Source: Candidatus Iainarchaeum sp. (GTDB lineage: Archaea > Iainarchaeota > Iainarchaeia > Iainarchaeales > DTGL01). From it: a stretch of 33,479 bases of DNA. The notes under the pieces were generated by a model, which worked only from the letters and a program-made list of their open reading frames with translations, was not told where the DNA came from and did no database searches. How positions within the stretch are numbered: position 1 is the stretch's first letter; each line of letters begins with the position of its first letter. Where the stretch lies: the NCBI GenBank assembly GCA_026396995.1, contig JAPLVS010000028.1, forward strand, positions 1-33,479. Reading direction: 5' to 3'. The position numbers and the translations under genes were made by a program. Of this stretch, positions 9,138 to 17,560 are shown piece by piece.

Positions 9138-9638
9138 ATGGACAGCACTGCCATAATTTTTTTAGGCTCAGAAAAGGACAAGGGCGTTGCAGAGAAGATA
9201 ACTGCATTCTGGAAAAAGAACGGTTTTGCCATTAAATTTGAGGTCAGGGCTGTTTCAGCCCACAAGGCCGCTGAAAGCGTTCTTCTGGCTGTGAAAGAAT
9301 ATGAAAAAAAATTCAAAAACCTTGTATTCATCGCTGTTGCAGGAAGGAGCAATGCATTGGGCCCGCTGATTTCAGGCCATTCGAAATTTCCGGTAATAAA
9401 TTGCCCTGTGCTCTGCGAAAAATTCGATTTCATGGATTTGCTTTCATCGGTGCGCATGCCTGGCAATGTCCCGTGCGCAACAATCCTCGAGCCGGAGAAC
9501 GCTGCACTGCACGCTGCCAAAATCCTTGCGCTCTGCGATGCGGAACTTGCGGCAAAGGCCTCGCAGTACATGGCGGCGGTTGGAAAAGAGATAATGGAAA
9601 AGGATATTGCAATCAAAAAAGAGTTCTTGAAAAAATGA
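9138..9638 (+). CDS. purE: AIR carboxylase (PurE, class II-like)
   Basis: MDSTAIIFLGSEKDKGVAEKI, VSAHKAAESV, VAGRSNALGPLISGHSKFPVINCPV. The start is set to ATG 9138, not the longer 9096 ORF. Confidence 0.88.
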   Translation: MDSTAIIFLGSEKDKGVAEKITAFWKKNGFAIKFEVRAVSAHKAAESVLLAVKEYEKKFKNLVFIAVAGRSNALGPLISGHSKFPVINCPVLCEKFDFMDLLSSVRMPGNVPCATILEPENAALHAAKILALCDAELAAKASQYMAAVGKEIMEKDIAIKKEFLKK

Positions 9639-10501
9639 CCGCATTCACTCTCGACGGGAAAAAGCTTGCTTCTGAACTAGAGGAATCCCTGAAGCCGAGG
9701 ATTGCAGCCCTGCTGAAAAAAAAGGTTAAGCCGTGCCTTGCGGTGATAATGGCGGGCGAAAACGACGCTTCGGCTGTTTATGTTGCAAGGAAAGAGGATG
9801 CATGCAAGAGGCTCGGCATCATTTCCAAGGTGGTTAAATTTCCTGCAGGGGTTCCGCAGGAAAAAATAATAAAAGAAATAAAAAAGCTCAACAGGGACAA
9901 AAAAGTGCACGGTATCCTTGTGCAGCTGCCCTTGCCTGCAGGCATCGACAAGGCAAAGGCGATTGAAGCGATTGCGCCTGAAAAGGACGCCGACGGCTTC
10001 ACACCGTATAACCTCGGCCTTCTCGCGCTTGGAGCCGAAAGGCTTGCACCATGCACCCCTAAAGGCGTTCTCAAATTCATAGAATTGGCAGGAAAAAAAT
10101 TCGAGGGGGCGAGGGTGTGCATCGTCGGCCACGGGCTTGCAGCTGGAATGCCGCTGGCAATCATGCTGGCAAACCGCAACTGCACTGTTTCTGTATGCGA
10201 TAAATTCACACAAAATCTTGGGCATGAAACTTCGCAGGCCGATATCCTGATTAGCTGCGCCGGCGTCCCTGGCCTCATAAAAAGTGAAATGGTCAAAGAT
10301 GGCGCGGTAGTGATTGATGTCGGCACAACGCTTGTTGAAGGGAAATTGAAGGGCGATGTTGATTTTGCAGCGGTGAAGGAAAAGGCCTCTTTCATCACGC
10401 CTGTCCCCGGCGGTGTCGGCCCGATGACTGTCGCATGCCTTATGGAAAACACCGTGATTGCCGCAGAAGGCATTGCTCTTGGAAGGAGCGGGAAGAAATG
10501 A
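9635..10501 (+). CDS. folD: Methylenetetrahydrofolate dehydrogenase / methenyltetrahydrofolate cyclohydrolase (FolD)
   Basis: AVYVARKEDACKRLGI, GILVQLPLPAGID, KDADGFTPYNLGLL, CTPKGVLKF, ITPVPGGVGPMTVACLMENTV; ATGA overlap with purE. Confidence 0.94.
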   Translation: MTAFTLDGKKLASELEESLKPRIAALLKKKVKPCLAVIMAGENDASAVYVARKEDACKRLGIISKVVKFPAGVPQEKIIKEIKKLNRDKKVHGILVQLPLPAGIDKAKAIEAIAPEKDADGFTPYNLGLLALGAERLAPCTPKGVLKFIELAGKKFEGARVCIVGHGLAAGMPLAIMLANRNCTVSVCDKFTQNLGHETSQADILISCAGVPGLIKSEMVKDGAVVIDVGTTLVEGKLKGDVDFAAVKEKASFITPVPGGVGPMTVACLMENTVIAAEGIALGRSGKK

Positions 10502-10566
10502 AGGCCATGGAAAACACAGTGATTGTGGCAGAGGGCATTGCGCTTGCAAGGGGTGGAAAGAAATGA
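10442..10566 (+). repeat. Imperfect tandem duplication of the folD 3' end (60-nt copies 10442-10501 and 10507-10566, 65-nt period)
   Basis: Hand alignment: 51/60 nt identical; MENTVIAAEGIALGRSGKK* vs MENTVIVAEGIALARGGKK*. Confidence 0.93.
10498..10566 (+). CDS. Possible 22-codon mini-ORF (MKAMENTVIVAEGIALARGGKK) created by the folD-tail duplication
   Basis: ATG overlaps the folD TGA (ATGA at 10498-10501) and its TGA overlaps the purH ATG (10563-10566). Expression unknown. Confidence 0.4.
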   Translation: MKAMENTVIVAEGIALARGGKK

Positions 10567-12092
10567 AGGTTAAATGCGCGCTGATTTCTGTATCTGACAA
10601 GAGAGGCCTCGTGGATTTTGCGAAAGGCCTGAAAAAGCTCGGCGTCGAGATAATCGCCTCAGGAGGCACATTCAATGCGCTTGCCGATGCCGGCATAGGC
10701 GCCGTGAAGCTTTCAGTTTATGCCAAGGCGCCTGAAATGCTTGGCGGGAGGGTGAAAACACTGCACCCGAAAATCCATGTAGGCATCCTTGCGGACAGGG
10801 AAAACAGGGCGCACATGAATGAACTGAAAAAATACAAAATAAAGCCGATTGATTTGGTTGTAGTGAACCTTTACCCTTTCCGCTCTGCCCTTGAAAAAAA
10901 CCGCCCTGAAAAAGAGCTTGTGGAAAACATAGACATAGGCGGAGTGGCGCTGCTCAGGGCGGCAGCAAAGAATTTTTCCTCGGTTGCTGTTGTCTGCGAC
11001 CCTGATGATTATGTAGAAGTTCTCGGGGGGCTGCAGGGAAAGAAAGGCGTTCTTTCCGATGCCACAAGGAAAAAGCTCGCCGCAAAGGCTTTCTGCGAAA
11101 CCGCAGCATATGATTCGGTTATCGCGCGCTATTTTTCCCCTCTCTCCAGCATGCCTGAAAAATTTTCGCTTGCTTTCGAGAAAGTGCAGGGCTGCAGGTA
11201 CGGCGAGAACCCGCACCAGAATGCGGCAATTTACAGGAGCGCTTTCCCTGAAAAAAATTCGCTCCTTGATTTCAGGCAATTGAACGGCAAGGAACTTTCA
11301 TTCAACAATTTTTTGGACCTGAATTCCGCGGTTGCGATTGCAAGGGAATTCGCAGAGCCTTGCGCTGCCATAATCAAGCACGGCAATCCATGCGGGGTGG
11401 CTGTTGCGGAAAGCCTTGAAGAGGCTTTTTCGCGCGCTCTCGAGTGTGATGAAAAAAGCGCTTACGGCTCAATCATAGCGCTGAACAAGGAATGCGATGC
11501 AGGCACAGCGAAAAGGATTTCGGCTTTTTTCAACGAGGCGGTTGTGGCGCCCTCTTTTGAGGTGGCCGCCCTTGCCATCCTTAAAAAAAAGGAAAATCTG
11601 AGAGTGCTTGAACTGCAGTTCCCAAAGCCTTCAGGCGGAATTGATTTCAGGCGCATCGAGGGCGGGCTTCTGCTGCAGGAAACAGATAATATCTCTTCTG
11701 CTGAGGAGGGAAGGCAGGTTGTTTCCAGGAGAAAGCCTTCCGAAAGCGAGAATGCGGACCTCGAATTCGCCTGGCGCATCGCAAAGCACGTGAAAAGCAA
11801 TGCGATTGTGCTGGCAAAAGGCAGGGCAACAATAGGGATAGGCGCGGGCCAGATGAATCGTGTGAATTCTGTTAAAATCGCGCTTGAAAATGCAGGGCAG
11901 AGGAGCGATGGCGCTGCCCTTGCAAGCGACGCCTTTTTCCCTTTCAGGGACAACATTGATGTTGCTGCAGACAATGGCGTCAAGGCATTCATTGCGCCAG
12001 GGGGAAGCATCCGCGACAGCGAGGTCATAAAGGCCGCGGATGAAAGGGATGTTTCGCTTGTTTTCACAAAGGCAAGGCATTTCAGGCATTAG
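10563..12092 (+). CDS. purH: Bifunctional AICAR transformylase / IMP cyclohydrolase (PurH)
   Basis: CALISVSDKRGLVDFAKGL, EMLGGRVKTLHPKIHVGILADR, RYGENPHQNAAIY, FNNFLDLNSA, IKHGNPCGVAV, FIAPGGSIRD; 509 aa from ATG 10563. Confidence 0.95.
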   Translation: MKVKCALISVSDKRGLVDFAKGLKKLGVEIIASGGTFNALADAGIGAVKLSVYAKAPEMLGGRVKTLHPKIHVGILADRENRAHMNELKKYKIKPIDLVVVNLYPFRSALEKNRPEKELVENIDIGGVALLRAAAKNFSSVAVVCDPDDYVEVLGGLQGKKGVLSDATRKKLAAKAFCETAAYDSVIARYFSPLSSMPEKFSLAFEKVQGCRYGENPHQNAAIYRSAFPEKNSLLDFRQLNGKELSFNNFLDLNSAVAIAREFAEPCAAIIKHGNPCGVAVAESLEEAFSRALECDEKSAYGSIIALNKECDAGTAKRISAFFNEAVVAPSFEVAALAILKKKENLRVLELQFPKPSGGIDFRRIEGGLLLQETDNISSAEEGRQVVSRRKPSESENADLEFAWRIAKHVKSNAIVLAKGRATIGIGAGQMNRVNSVKIALENAGQRSDGAALASDAFFPFRDNIDVAADNGVKAFIAPGGSIRDSEVIKAADERDVSLVFTKARHFRH

Positions 12093-12100
12093 GTGAAAGC

Positions 12101-12301
12101 ATGGGCTTTGGCGGAAAAATAAAGGAATTTGTCACAGGCGAAAAGGAAGGAGCGGATAATTCCGCGGCTTCGGATGCGAAATACCCTGGTGAAACCTGCG
12201 CCTTGTGCGGGCAGGCGAACTGCGAAAAGAAATGGGCCGGGCAGTTCTGGCACAAGAAATGCATGCGGCAAATGAGGAAAACAGCGAAAGGAATGATTTG
12301 A
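12101..12301 (+). CDS. Small putative zinc-binding protein (66 aa)
   Basis: CALCGQANCEKKWAGQFWHKKC (CxxC...C...HxxC) arrangement; ATG follows purH by 8 nt. Confidence 0.65.
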   Translation: MGFGGKIKEFVTGEKEGADNSAASDAKYPGETCALCGQANCEKKWAGQFWHKKCMRQMRKTAKGMI

Positions 12302-12319
12302 ATTTTCAGGCTGCCTATT

Positions 12320-13183
12320 TCATTTCCTTGCCGCTTTTATCTGTATCATGTGCTTTGTGCTTTTTGCCGCGCTGTAGCAGACTGCGGCGCCGAGGCTGCA
12401 ATACGCGAGGCCCTTGAACAAATAGTCTATTTTTCCCGGGCTTTTCGTTGTCAGTTTCAGGAGCCTGCCGGCAACCCATCTTTTCGGCGTCGAATAATTT
12501 TCCTGTATGTACTGCATTACCTGCCAGTAAGAATCATTGAACCTGCGCATGCTCCAGTCCTGTATGACCTTCACAGGCACGTATTTCCCGTGGATCGAGG
12601 TCCTGCCTTTCTTTATCGCCTTCAGTATGCTGTCCACATCGTTTTCTGCGCTTATTTCTGTCACTCCATAGCCGACCATTTCGACGCAGTGGGCGTCGCT
12701 GCCTGCGACAGTATGGAGCGAATATTTTTTTGCGAAGATTTTCGCGTTCTTGTTCGAGAGGCGGTCGACATTTATTGAATTGAAAACCTCTATTGCATCG
12801 CATTTTTTGGCCTTCTGCCTCAAGCCCTTGTTTGCAATGTCGAAAGGGTGTGGCGCAATCGCAACGCCGCCCTGCGCCCTGATAAGGTCGATTGTTTCCT
12901 CAGCTGAATGCCCTGGCTTTATCCTTTCGGACAGCCCAAGCCCAAGGACATGCCTGTCCATGTCTGTCTGGATTTCCTCGCCCTTTATGACCGTTATGCC
13001 GATTTTTTTCCCTATTTTTTCGGCCTCGATGCTGCCCTTGAATTCGTTGTGGTCTGTTATGGCGATGGCACCAAGCCCGAGCTCCTGGGCGCGCTTGACA
13101 AGTTCGGCAGGCGAATTCAGGCCTTCCACCGAAATCTTTGTCCCGTAAGAATAAAACGAGTGCGAGTGCAGTTCCGCTTTCAT
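12320..13183 (-). CDS. PHP-domain phosphoesterase
   Basis: MKAELHSHSFYSYG, AIAITDHNEFKG, KGEEIQTD, IAPHPFD, VAGSDAHCVE metal-binding motifs; ATG 13183. Confidence 0.88.
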   Translation of the reverse strand: MKAELHSHSFYSYGTKISVEGLNSPAELVKRAQELGLGAIAITDHNEFKGSIEAEKIGKKIGITVIKGEEIQTDMDRHVLGLGLSERIKPGHSAEETIDLIRAQGGVAIAPHPFDIANKGLRQKAKKCDAIEVFNSINVDRLSNKNAKIFAKKYSLHTVAGSDAHCVEMVGYGVTEISAENDVDSILKAIKKGRTSIHGKYVPVKVIQDWSMRRFNDSYWQVMQYIQENYSTPKRWVAGRLLKLTTKSPGKIDYLFKGLAYCSLGAAVCYSAAKSTKHMIQIKAARK

Positions 13184-13184
13184 T

Positions 13185-13199
13185 AAAACACCGTGTTTT
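13185..13199. repeat. Perfect palindrome immediately upstream of the PHP start codon
   Basis: AAAACAC-C-GTGTTTT, ending 1 nt before the ATG on the minus strand. Confidence 0.7.
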
Positions 13200-13214
13200 T
13201 CCAACAAATAACGC

Positions 13215-13230
13215 TTCCACTATATAAATT
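13215..13230 (-). promoter_or_regulatory. Putative TATA box for the PHP gene
   Basis: AT-rich tatataaatt/aatttatata element about 40 nt upstream of ATG 13183. Confidence 0.4.
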
Positions 13231-13266
13231 CCTTACCATTGCCGAAAGTAAACCAAAAGAAATAGC

Positions 13267-14553
13267 CTACTTATAAAACTGTTTTGCCCATTCCTTTAAA
13301 ATTTTTTTGTGGTCAAAAACCAGCCTCGGCATCCTTCTAAGCCTGAAAACTTTCACCTGCCTTGATTCATGGCTCTGCCTTATTCTCCCGAGGCCTTTTG
13401 CAGTGAAAACAACTGTCGCGGAATGCCAGCGCGGGTCCCTTCCAGGTTCAGAATAAGCCCTGAACTGCTTTAGCCCCGCAAGCCGCAGGCCTGTTTCCTC
13501 GAACACTTCCCTTTTCACTGCGCTCTCGAGCGATTCATTGTATTCCACAATTCCGCCTGGCAGTGCCCAGCCTTTCGGCTCGTATCTCCTTTCCACAAAA
13601 ACAATCCCGCCCTTATATTCCACAATGCAGTCGGCAGTCAGCATTGGCCTTTTATCTGAAAGCAGGAAACTGTCGAGAGCGCAAAGCGCGGCCCCGAGCA
13701 CTGCGCCCTTCCCGTGCAATTTTTCCCTGAAAACCTTCACCCTTTTTTTCACAACGACGTGCTTTTCCATTTCCTTTTCCGCTTCCTTCAAAAGCAGAGG
13801 AATATTCGAAAGCCCGCCGCCGAGCACGATGATGTCAGGGTCAAAGGCATTCGCGGCATTTGCCATGCCGGTTCCCAAAAAGCGCGCTGTTTCCTTTATC
13901 GCCACTATAGCGGCCTTGTTCCCTGCCTTCGCTTTTTTTGCTACCTCTTCAGCGCTCTTTGCCTTCAACCCGAGCGCGTTTGCCCTTTTCACAAGAGCCC
14001 TCCCGCATGCAAGCGCTTCAAAACAGCCCTGGTTGCCGCAAAAGCATTTTTCGGCCGAGCCTGCATCGATTATCGTGTGGCCGAACTCTGCAGCAATCCC
14101 TTTCCCCTTCAGAAGCCGCCCTTTCTCAATCACTCCGGAGCCTATGCCGGTGCCGATCGTGAGCGCCACAACATTTTTGAATTTCCCGCCGAAGCCGAAA
14201 AAATATTCGCCCAAAGCGAACATGTTCGCGTCGTTTTCAAGCGCAATCCTGCACTTAAACCTTTTTTCCAGGAACGCCTTAACCTTCGTGCCCTTTATTG
14301 CCGGCATGTTCGGCGAGCTTATTACAGTGCCTTTTTCAGACTCAACAAATCCGGCAAAGCCTACCCCTATGCCCTCGATTTTTTCACTGCCCTTGGCTTT
14401 GCGTATCGCCTTTGCAAGCGCGATAAGTATTTCCTTTTCTGTTTTCGGGGTTTTCAGCCTGCATTCATTGAGAATCCTGCCGTCGCCGTCGGCGAGTGCT
14501 GCAAAAATCTTTGTGCCGCCGACATCAACGCCGACAGCCTTCACAGAATTCAT
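13267..14553 (-). CDS. ROK-family sugar kinase fused to C-terminal Nudix hydrolase domain
   Basis: ROK: VGVDVGGTKIFAAL, ENDANMFALGE, GTGIGSGVI, CFCGNQGCFEALACG. Nudix box: GIVEYNESLESAVKREVFEETGL (GX5EX7REVXEETGL). Single 428-aa frame; Nudix part about residues 304-428 (about 13270-13644). Confidence 0.9.
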   Translation of the reverse strand: MNSVKAVGVDVGGTKIFAALADGDGRILNECRLKTPKTEKEILIALAKAIRKAKGSEKIEGIGVGFAGFVESEKGTVISSPNMPAIKGTKVKAFLEKRFKCRIALENDANMFALGEYFFGFGGKFKNVVALTIGTGIGSGVIEKGRLLKGKGIAAEFGHTIIDAGSAEKCFCGNQGCFEALACGRALVKRANALGLKAKSAEEVAKKAKAGNKAAIVAIKETARFLGTGMANAANAFDPDIIVLGGGLSNIPLLLKEAEKEMEKHVVVKKRVKVFREKLHGKGAVLGAALCALDSFLLSDKRPMLTADCIVEYKGGIVFVERRYEPKGWALPGGIVEYNESLESAVKREVFEETGLRLAGLKQFRAYSEPGRDPRWHSATVVFTAKGLGRIRQSHESRQVKVFRLRRMPRLVFDHKKILKEWAKQFYK

Positions 14554-15318
14554 TGTTTCAGTTCCTTCTTGAGCCTTTCGATGTTTTCCACTTTCAATGG
14601 GTCGGTGCGGCTTGCGAGTGCCAGGAAATATGAGGCGAAATCCCCGGCCATTATGAAATAGAACATTTTCTCCATGCGGGTGTGGCCTTTTGCCTGCACT
14701 TCGATGAGCCTGCTTTTTTTGGAAATTATTTTTTTCGTGAACTCAATTCTCCTGCGCTCCCTTTCGCCCTCCCCTGCATTCCTGAACAAAACAAACGCCA
14801 GGTTTTTCTCAAGCGGCCTGAAGCCTACGATTTCATTGTGGTTTAATTCAGGTTTCAAGCACTGCCATCACAGGCACAAAAGTCATGCCGAGCTGGGTGC
14901 GCGGGGCAAAGTTGGGGGGAATAGAAATGCAGTTTTCGCATTCTTTGGAGAGAATGCCGCCAGAGGAAATGCAGGCAATGCCAATCTTCCTTTTTTTGGC
15001 TTCGCGGAAAGCCGAAAGAGTTTCCTCTGTATTGCCTGAATAGCTCACTATTATGGCAAGCCAGTCCCTGCCTGCAAATTCAGGCAAAGAATAATCCTGA
15101 GAAACAAAGATCGGAACCTTTGCCTTTCCCTCAAGCAACTCCCTTGCGATAAGGCCGCCTATCCCGCTTCCCCCCATGCCGCAGATTATCACTCCCCTGA
15201 ATTTTTTGCCTTTAAGGCGCGCAGGCAGCTTCCATGAATAGCCGATTTCGACTGCCTTCCAGAACTGTTCAGGGAAAGAGCGCACGATTCCAAGTATTTC
15301 TTCCTTTTTTTTGTCCAT
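14550..15318 (-). pseudogene. Disrupted bifunctional phosphoglucose/phosphomannose isomerase (N-terminal SIS ORF 14848-15318; C-terminal ORF 14550-14858)
   Basis: N part: GVIICGMGGSGIGGLIARELLEG, IIVSYSGNTEETLSAF, stops at PVMAVLET*. C part in another frame: PELNHNEIVGF ... MAGDFASYFLALASRTDPLKVENIERLKKEL. The segment normally between them is absent. Confidence 0.75.
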
Positions 15319-15334
15319 TCCAACACCCAAAATA

Positions 15335-17218
15335 CTATGCTTTCTTTTCATTTAACCTTTTGCTTATGCCTTTTTCCAGCAATTCCATTATCTCCTTGCC
15401 TGAAGCCCTGCCCTTGAGCTCTTTCATTGCATCGCCCATAAGGGCGTTCACCGCAAGCTTTCCCTTTGCCTGAATAAGAGCGTGGTTGCTTTCGAGTATC
15501 CTTTCAATTATTTTTTCGGTTTCCCCTGCAGATGCCTTTTTTCCGGCAATGCCGTCGACCGCATTTTCAACCGGAATTCCTTTTGCAATTTCCCTTGCGG
15601 CGTCGAGCAGGACATCCTTTGAGATTTTTCCCTTCTTTTCCGCCTCAAGCAATGCCTCGATTTCTTCATTCGTTATACTTTCCACTTCGATGCCTTCCCT
15701 TTCAAGCGTTTTCAGGCCCTCAAGCAAAAATGCCGCGGTGGTGATGGCATTGAACCCTTTTGCAAGCATGGATTCGAAAAAGCAGGCCCAATTGCTTAAT
15801 CTCATTTCTTCGGCCAGCTTCTGGCCCAAGCCGTGCTTTTTGTACAATTCAAGCCTTTGCTCCACTGTGAGCGGAAGCGAGCGCTTCAGGCCTTCAAGCA
15901 TTTTCCTGTCGATGGCAACTGTTTTGATGTCTGTTTCAGGATACATCCTTGCAGCGCCAGGCAAAGGCCTCAAATAACAGGAAGTTCCGTTCTCGAGCGC
16001 ATTCCTTGTTTCCTCTGGCACTCCGCCGAGCGCCATTGAGCACCTTTCCCTTATTGTGCCAAAGGCCTTCCCTGCTTCGGCCAGGACCACAATAAATGCG
16101 TCCTTTTCAGTGCAGCCCAATTTTTGTGCAACCTTTTTCTTTTCCTCTTCTGATACGCCATATTTCGGGAGCTCATCGCTGTGCAATAATCCCTTTATGC
16201 CGTGCCTTGCATTCAGGTAATCCTTTATTTCCGTGCCGAAGCGCCTGTCAGGCTGCAATTCTTTTCCAACGAGGCCGGCAAAGCCTTTCAGTTTTATTGC
16301 AAACGCCCTTTTGCCTGCCCTGAGGTCTGAGGCGACAAACTTGCATTCTGTTTTGGAGAAAATTTCCGAAACATCAATTTCTTTTTCCTGCAGGTCCTTT
16401 TCCTTCACTCCCCTTTTTTCCAGCTCTTTTTTCAATTCAATCAATGCAGCCTGCCTCTGCACTTCCATTTCCACGAATTTCGCAATCATGCCAAGTTCCT
16501 GAACGCCCTTCAGTTCAATCCTCGCTCCGCCTGCAATGCTGATGTTGATGTCCTGCCTGATTGTGCCCAAGCCCCTCTTTGCCTTGCAGGTTCTCCTCAA
16601 TAATTCGCCGATTTTGAGCGCGCAGTCCTGTGCCTCCTGCGGCGACCTTATTTCCGGCGCGGTTGCGATTTCTATCAGCGGGATGCCCTGCCTGTCAAGC
16701 GAATAAACGACCTTGCCCTCTGTTTTTTCCACGGGCCTGCAGGCATCCTCTTCCAGGACAATGGTCTGGATGCCTATCTTTTTCTTTCCCAAATCCAGGG
16801 AGCCGTTTTCCGCCACAAGCATTGTGCGCTGGAACCCGGCAGTGTTCGAGCCGTCAACCACGATTTTCCTCATCGCGAACAGTTCGTCGAAAACGCTTGC
16901 ATTGCACATCAGTGAAATCTTGAGCGCTGTTTCGAGCGCCAGTGGATTCGCGGGTTTCGGCGGCTCCTCGTCGGCTTCAACCAAACAGCAGCAGTCCTTG
17001 AAGGAATTATAGTCGAAGAGCATTCCCCTTCCTGACTGCTCTGCTGCGGCCTTGTCTATTTCGCCCATTTCAGAGGCAGAGGCCCTCAGCCTGCGCTGAA
17101 AAACAAAATCAGGCTTTCCTTCCTTCAGCAGTGAGGGGCACCGGCAGTACAGTTTTCCAGTATCGAGTTGCTGGTGCACTTCAAGGCCGCATTTAAGGCC
17201 TATAGCCGAGTAATCCAT
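15335..17218 (-). CDS. gatE: Archaeal Glu-tRNA(Gln) amidotransferase subunit E (GatE)
   Basis: 627 aa; GLKCGLEVHQQLDTGKLYCRCP, RRLRASASEMGEID, VVDGSNTAGFQRTMLVA, RQDINISIAGGARIELKGVQEL, GatB/YqeY-like tail. Confidence 0.94.
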   Translation of the reverse strand: MDYSAIGLKCGLEVHQQLDTGKLYCRCPSLLKEGKPDFVFQRRLRASASEMGEIDKAAAEQSGRGMLFDYNSFKDCCCLVEADEEPPKPANPLALETALKISLMCNASVFDELFAMRKIVVDGSNTAGFQRTMLVAENGSLDLGKKKIGIQTIVLEEDACRPVEKTEGKVVYSLDRQGIPLIEIATAPEIRSPQEAQDCALKIGELLRRTCKAKRGLGTIRQDINISIAGGARIELKGVQELGMIAKFVEMEVQRQAALIELKKELEKRGVKEKDLQEKEIDVSEIFSKTECKFVASDLRAGKRAFAIKLKGFAGLVGKELQPDRRFGTEIKDYLNARHGIKGLLHSDELPKYGVSEEEKKKVAQKLGCTEKDAFIVVLAEAGKAFGTIRERCSMALGGVPEETRNALENGTSCYLRPLPGAARMYPETDIKTVAIDRKMLEGLKRSLPLTVEQRLELYKKHGLGQKLAEEMRLSNWACFFESMLAKGFNAITTAAFLLEGLKTLEREGIEVESITNEEIEALLEAEKKGKISKDVLLDAAREIAKGIPVENAVDGIAGKKASAGETEKIIERILESNHALIQAKGKLAVNALMGDAMKELKGRASGKEIMELLEKGISKRLNEKKA

Positions 17219-17391
17219 TTCAATCCCTCAAAAATAGCGCGGAAAAGGTTTTAATTCGCATTATTGCTTCAGCGCCCTCCGGCAAAGACCGGGCGGAGAT
17301 GGCTAGTTGGTTCAAACTGCAGATAAGCCCCAAAGCGTTGTTTTTGGGCCATATAGGCATTTTTATTAAGGAGTTTGTGCGTTATCTTTTT

Positions 17392-17535
17392 ATGGTTGAA
17401 TATCCTTCGGCCGACAAAAAATCAGGGAATTTGAAAGATAGCGAAAGATGCGAAATCGTTTCCGAAGAAATAGAGGAATTCAACAAACTCGTCAAAGGGC
17501 ACAAAAAACTACTGGAAGCCATCGGCAGGCTGTGA
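17392..17535 (+). CDS. Small hypothetical protein (47 aa)
   Basis: ATG 17392 MVEYPSADKKSGNLKDSERCEIVSEEIEEFNKLVKGHKKLLEAIGRL; plausible charged helical protein in a gap between annotated genes. Confidence 0.35.
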   Translation: MVEYPSADKKSGNLKDSERCEIVSEEIEEFNKLVKGHKKLLEAIGRL

Positions 17536-17560
17536 TAAGTTCCGCTTCCCGGATTTCTGA

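Noticed and set aside
10458-10562. Extended N-terminus of the 544-aa purH ORF
   Set aside because: The extension reads the folD tail and its duplicate out of frame; purH homology starts at ATG 10563.
9677-10696. 339-aa minus-strand ORF opposite folD/purH
   Set aside because: Antisense to well-supported genes; Cys/Phe/Arg-rich composition typical of shadow ORFs.
17295-17325. tRNA-like text (ggctagttggttcaaac) upstream of the small ORF
   Set aside because: No pairing acceptor, anticodon or T-arm stems could be built around it; only short local hairpins (e.g. CCCAAA-N8-TTTGGG).
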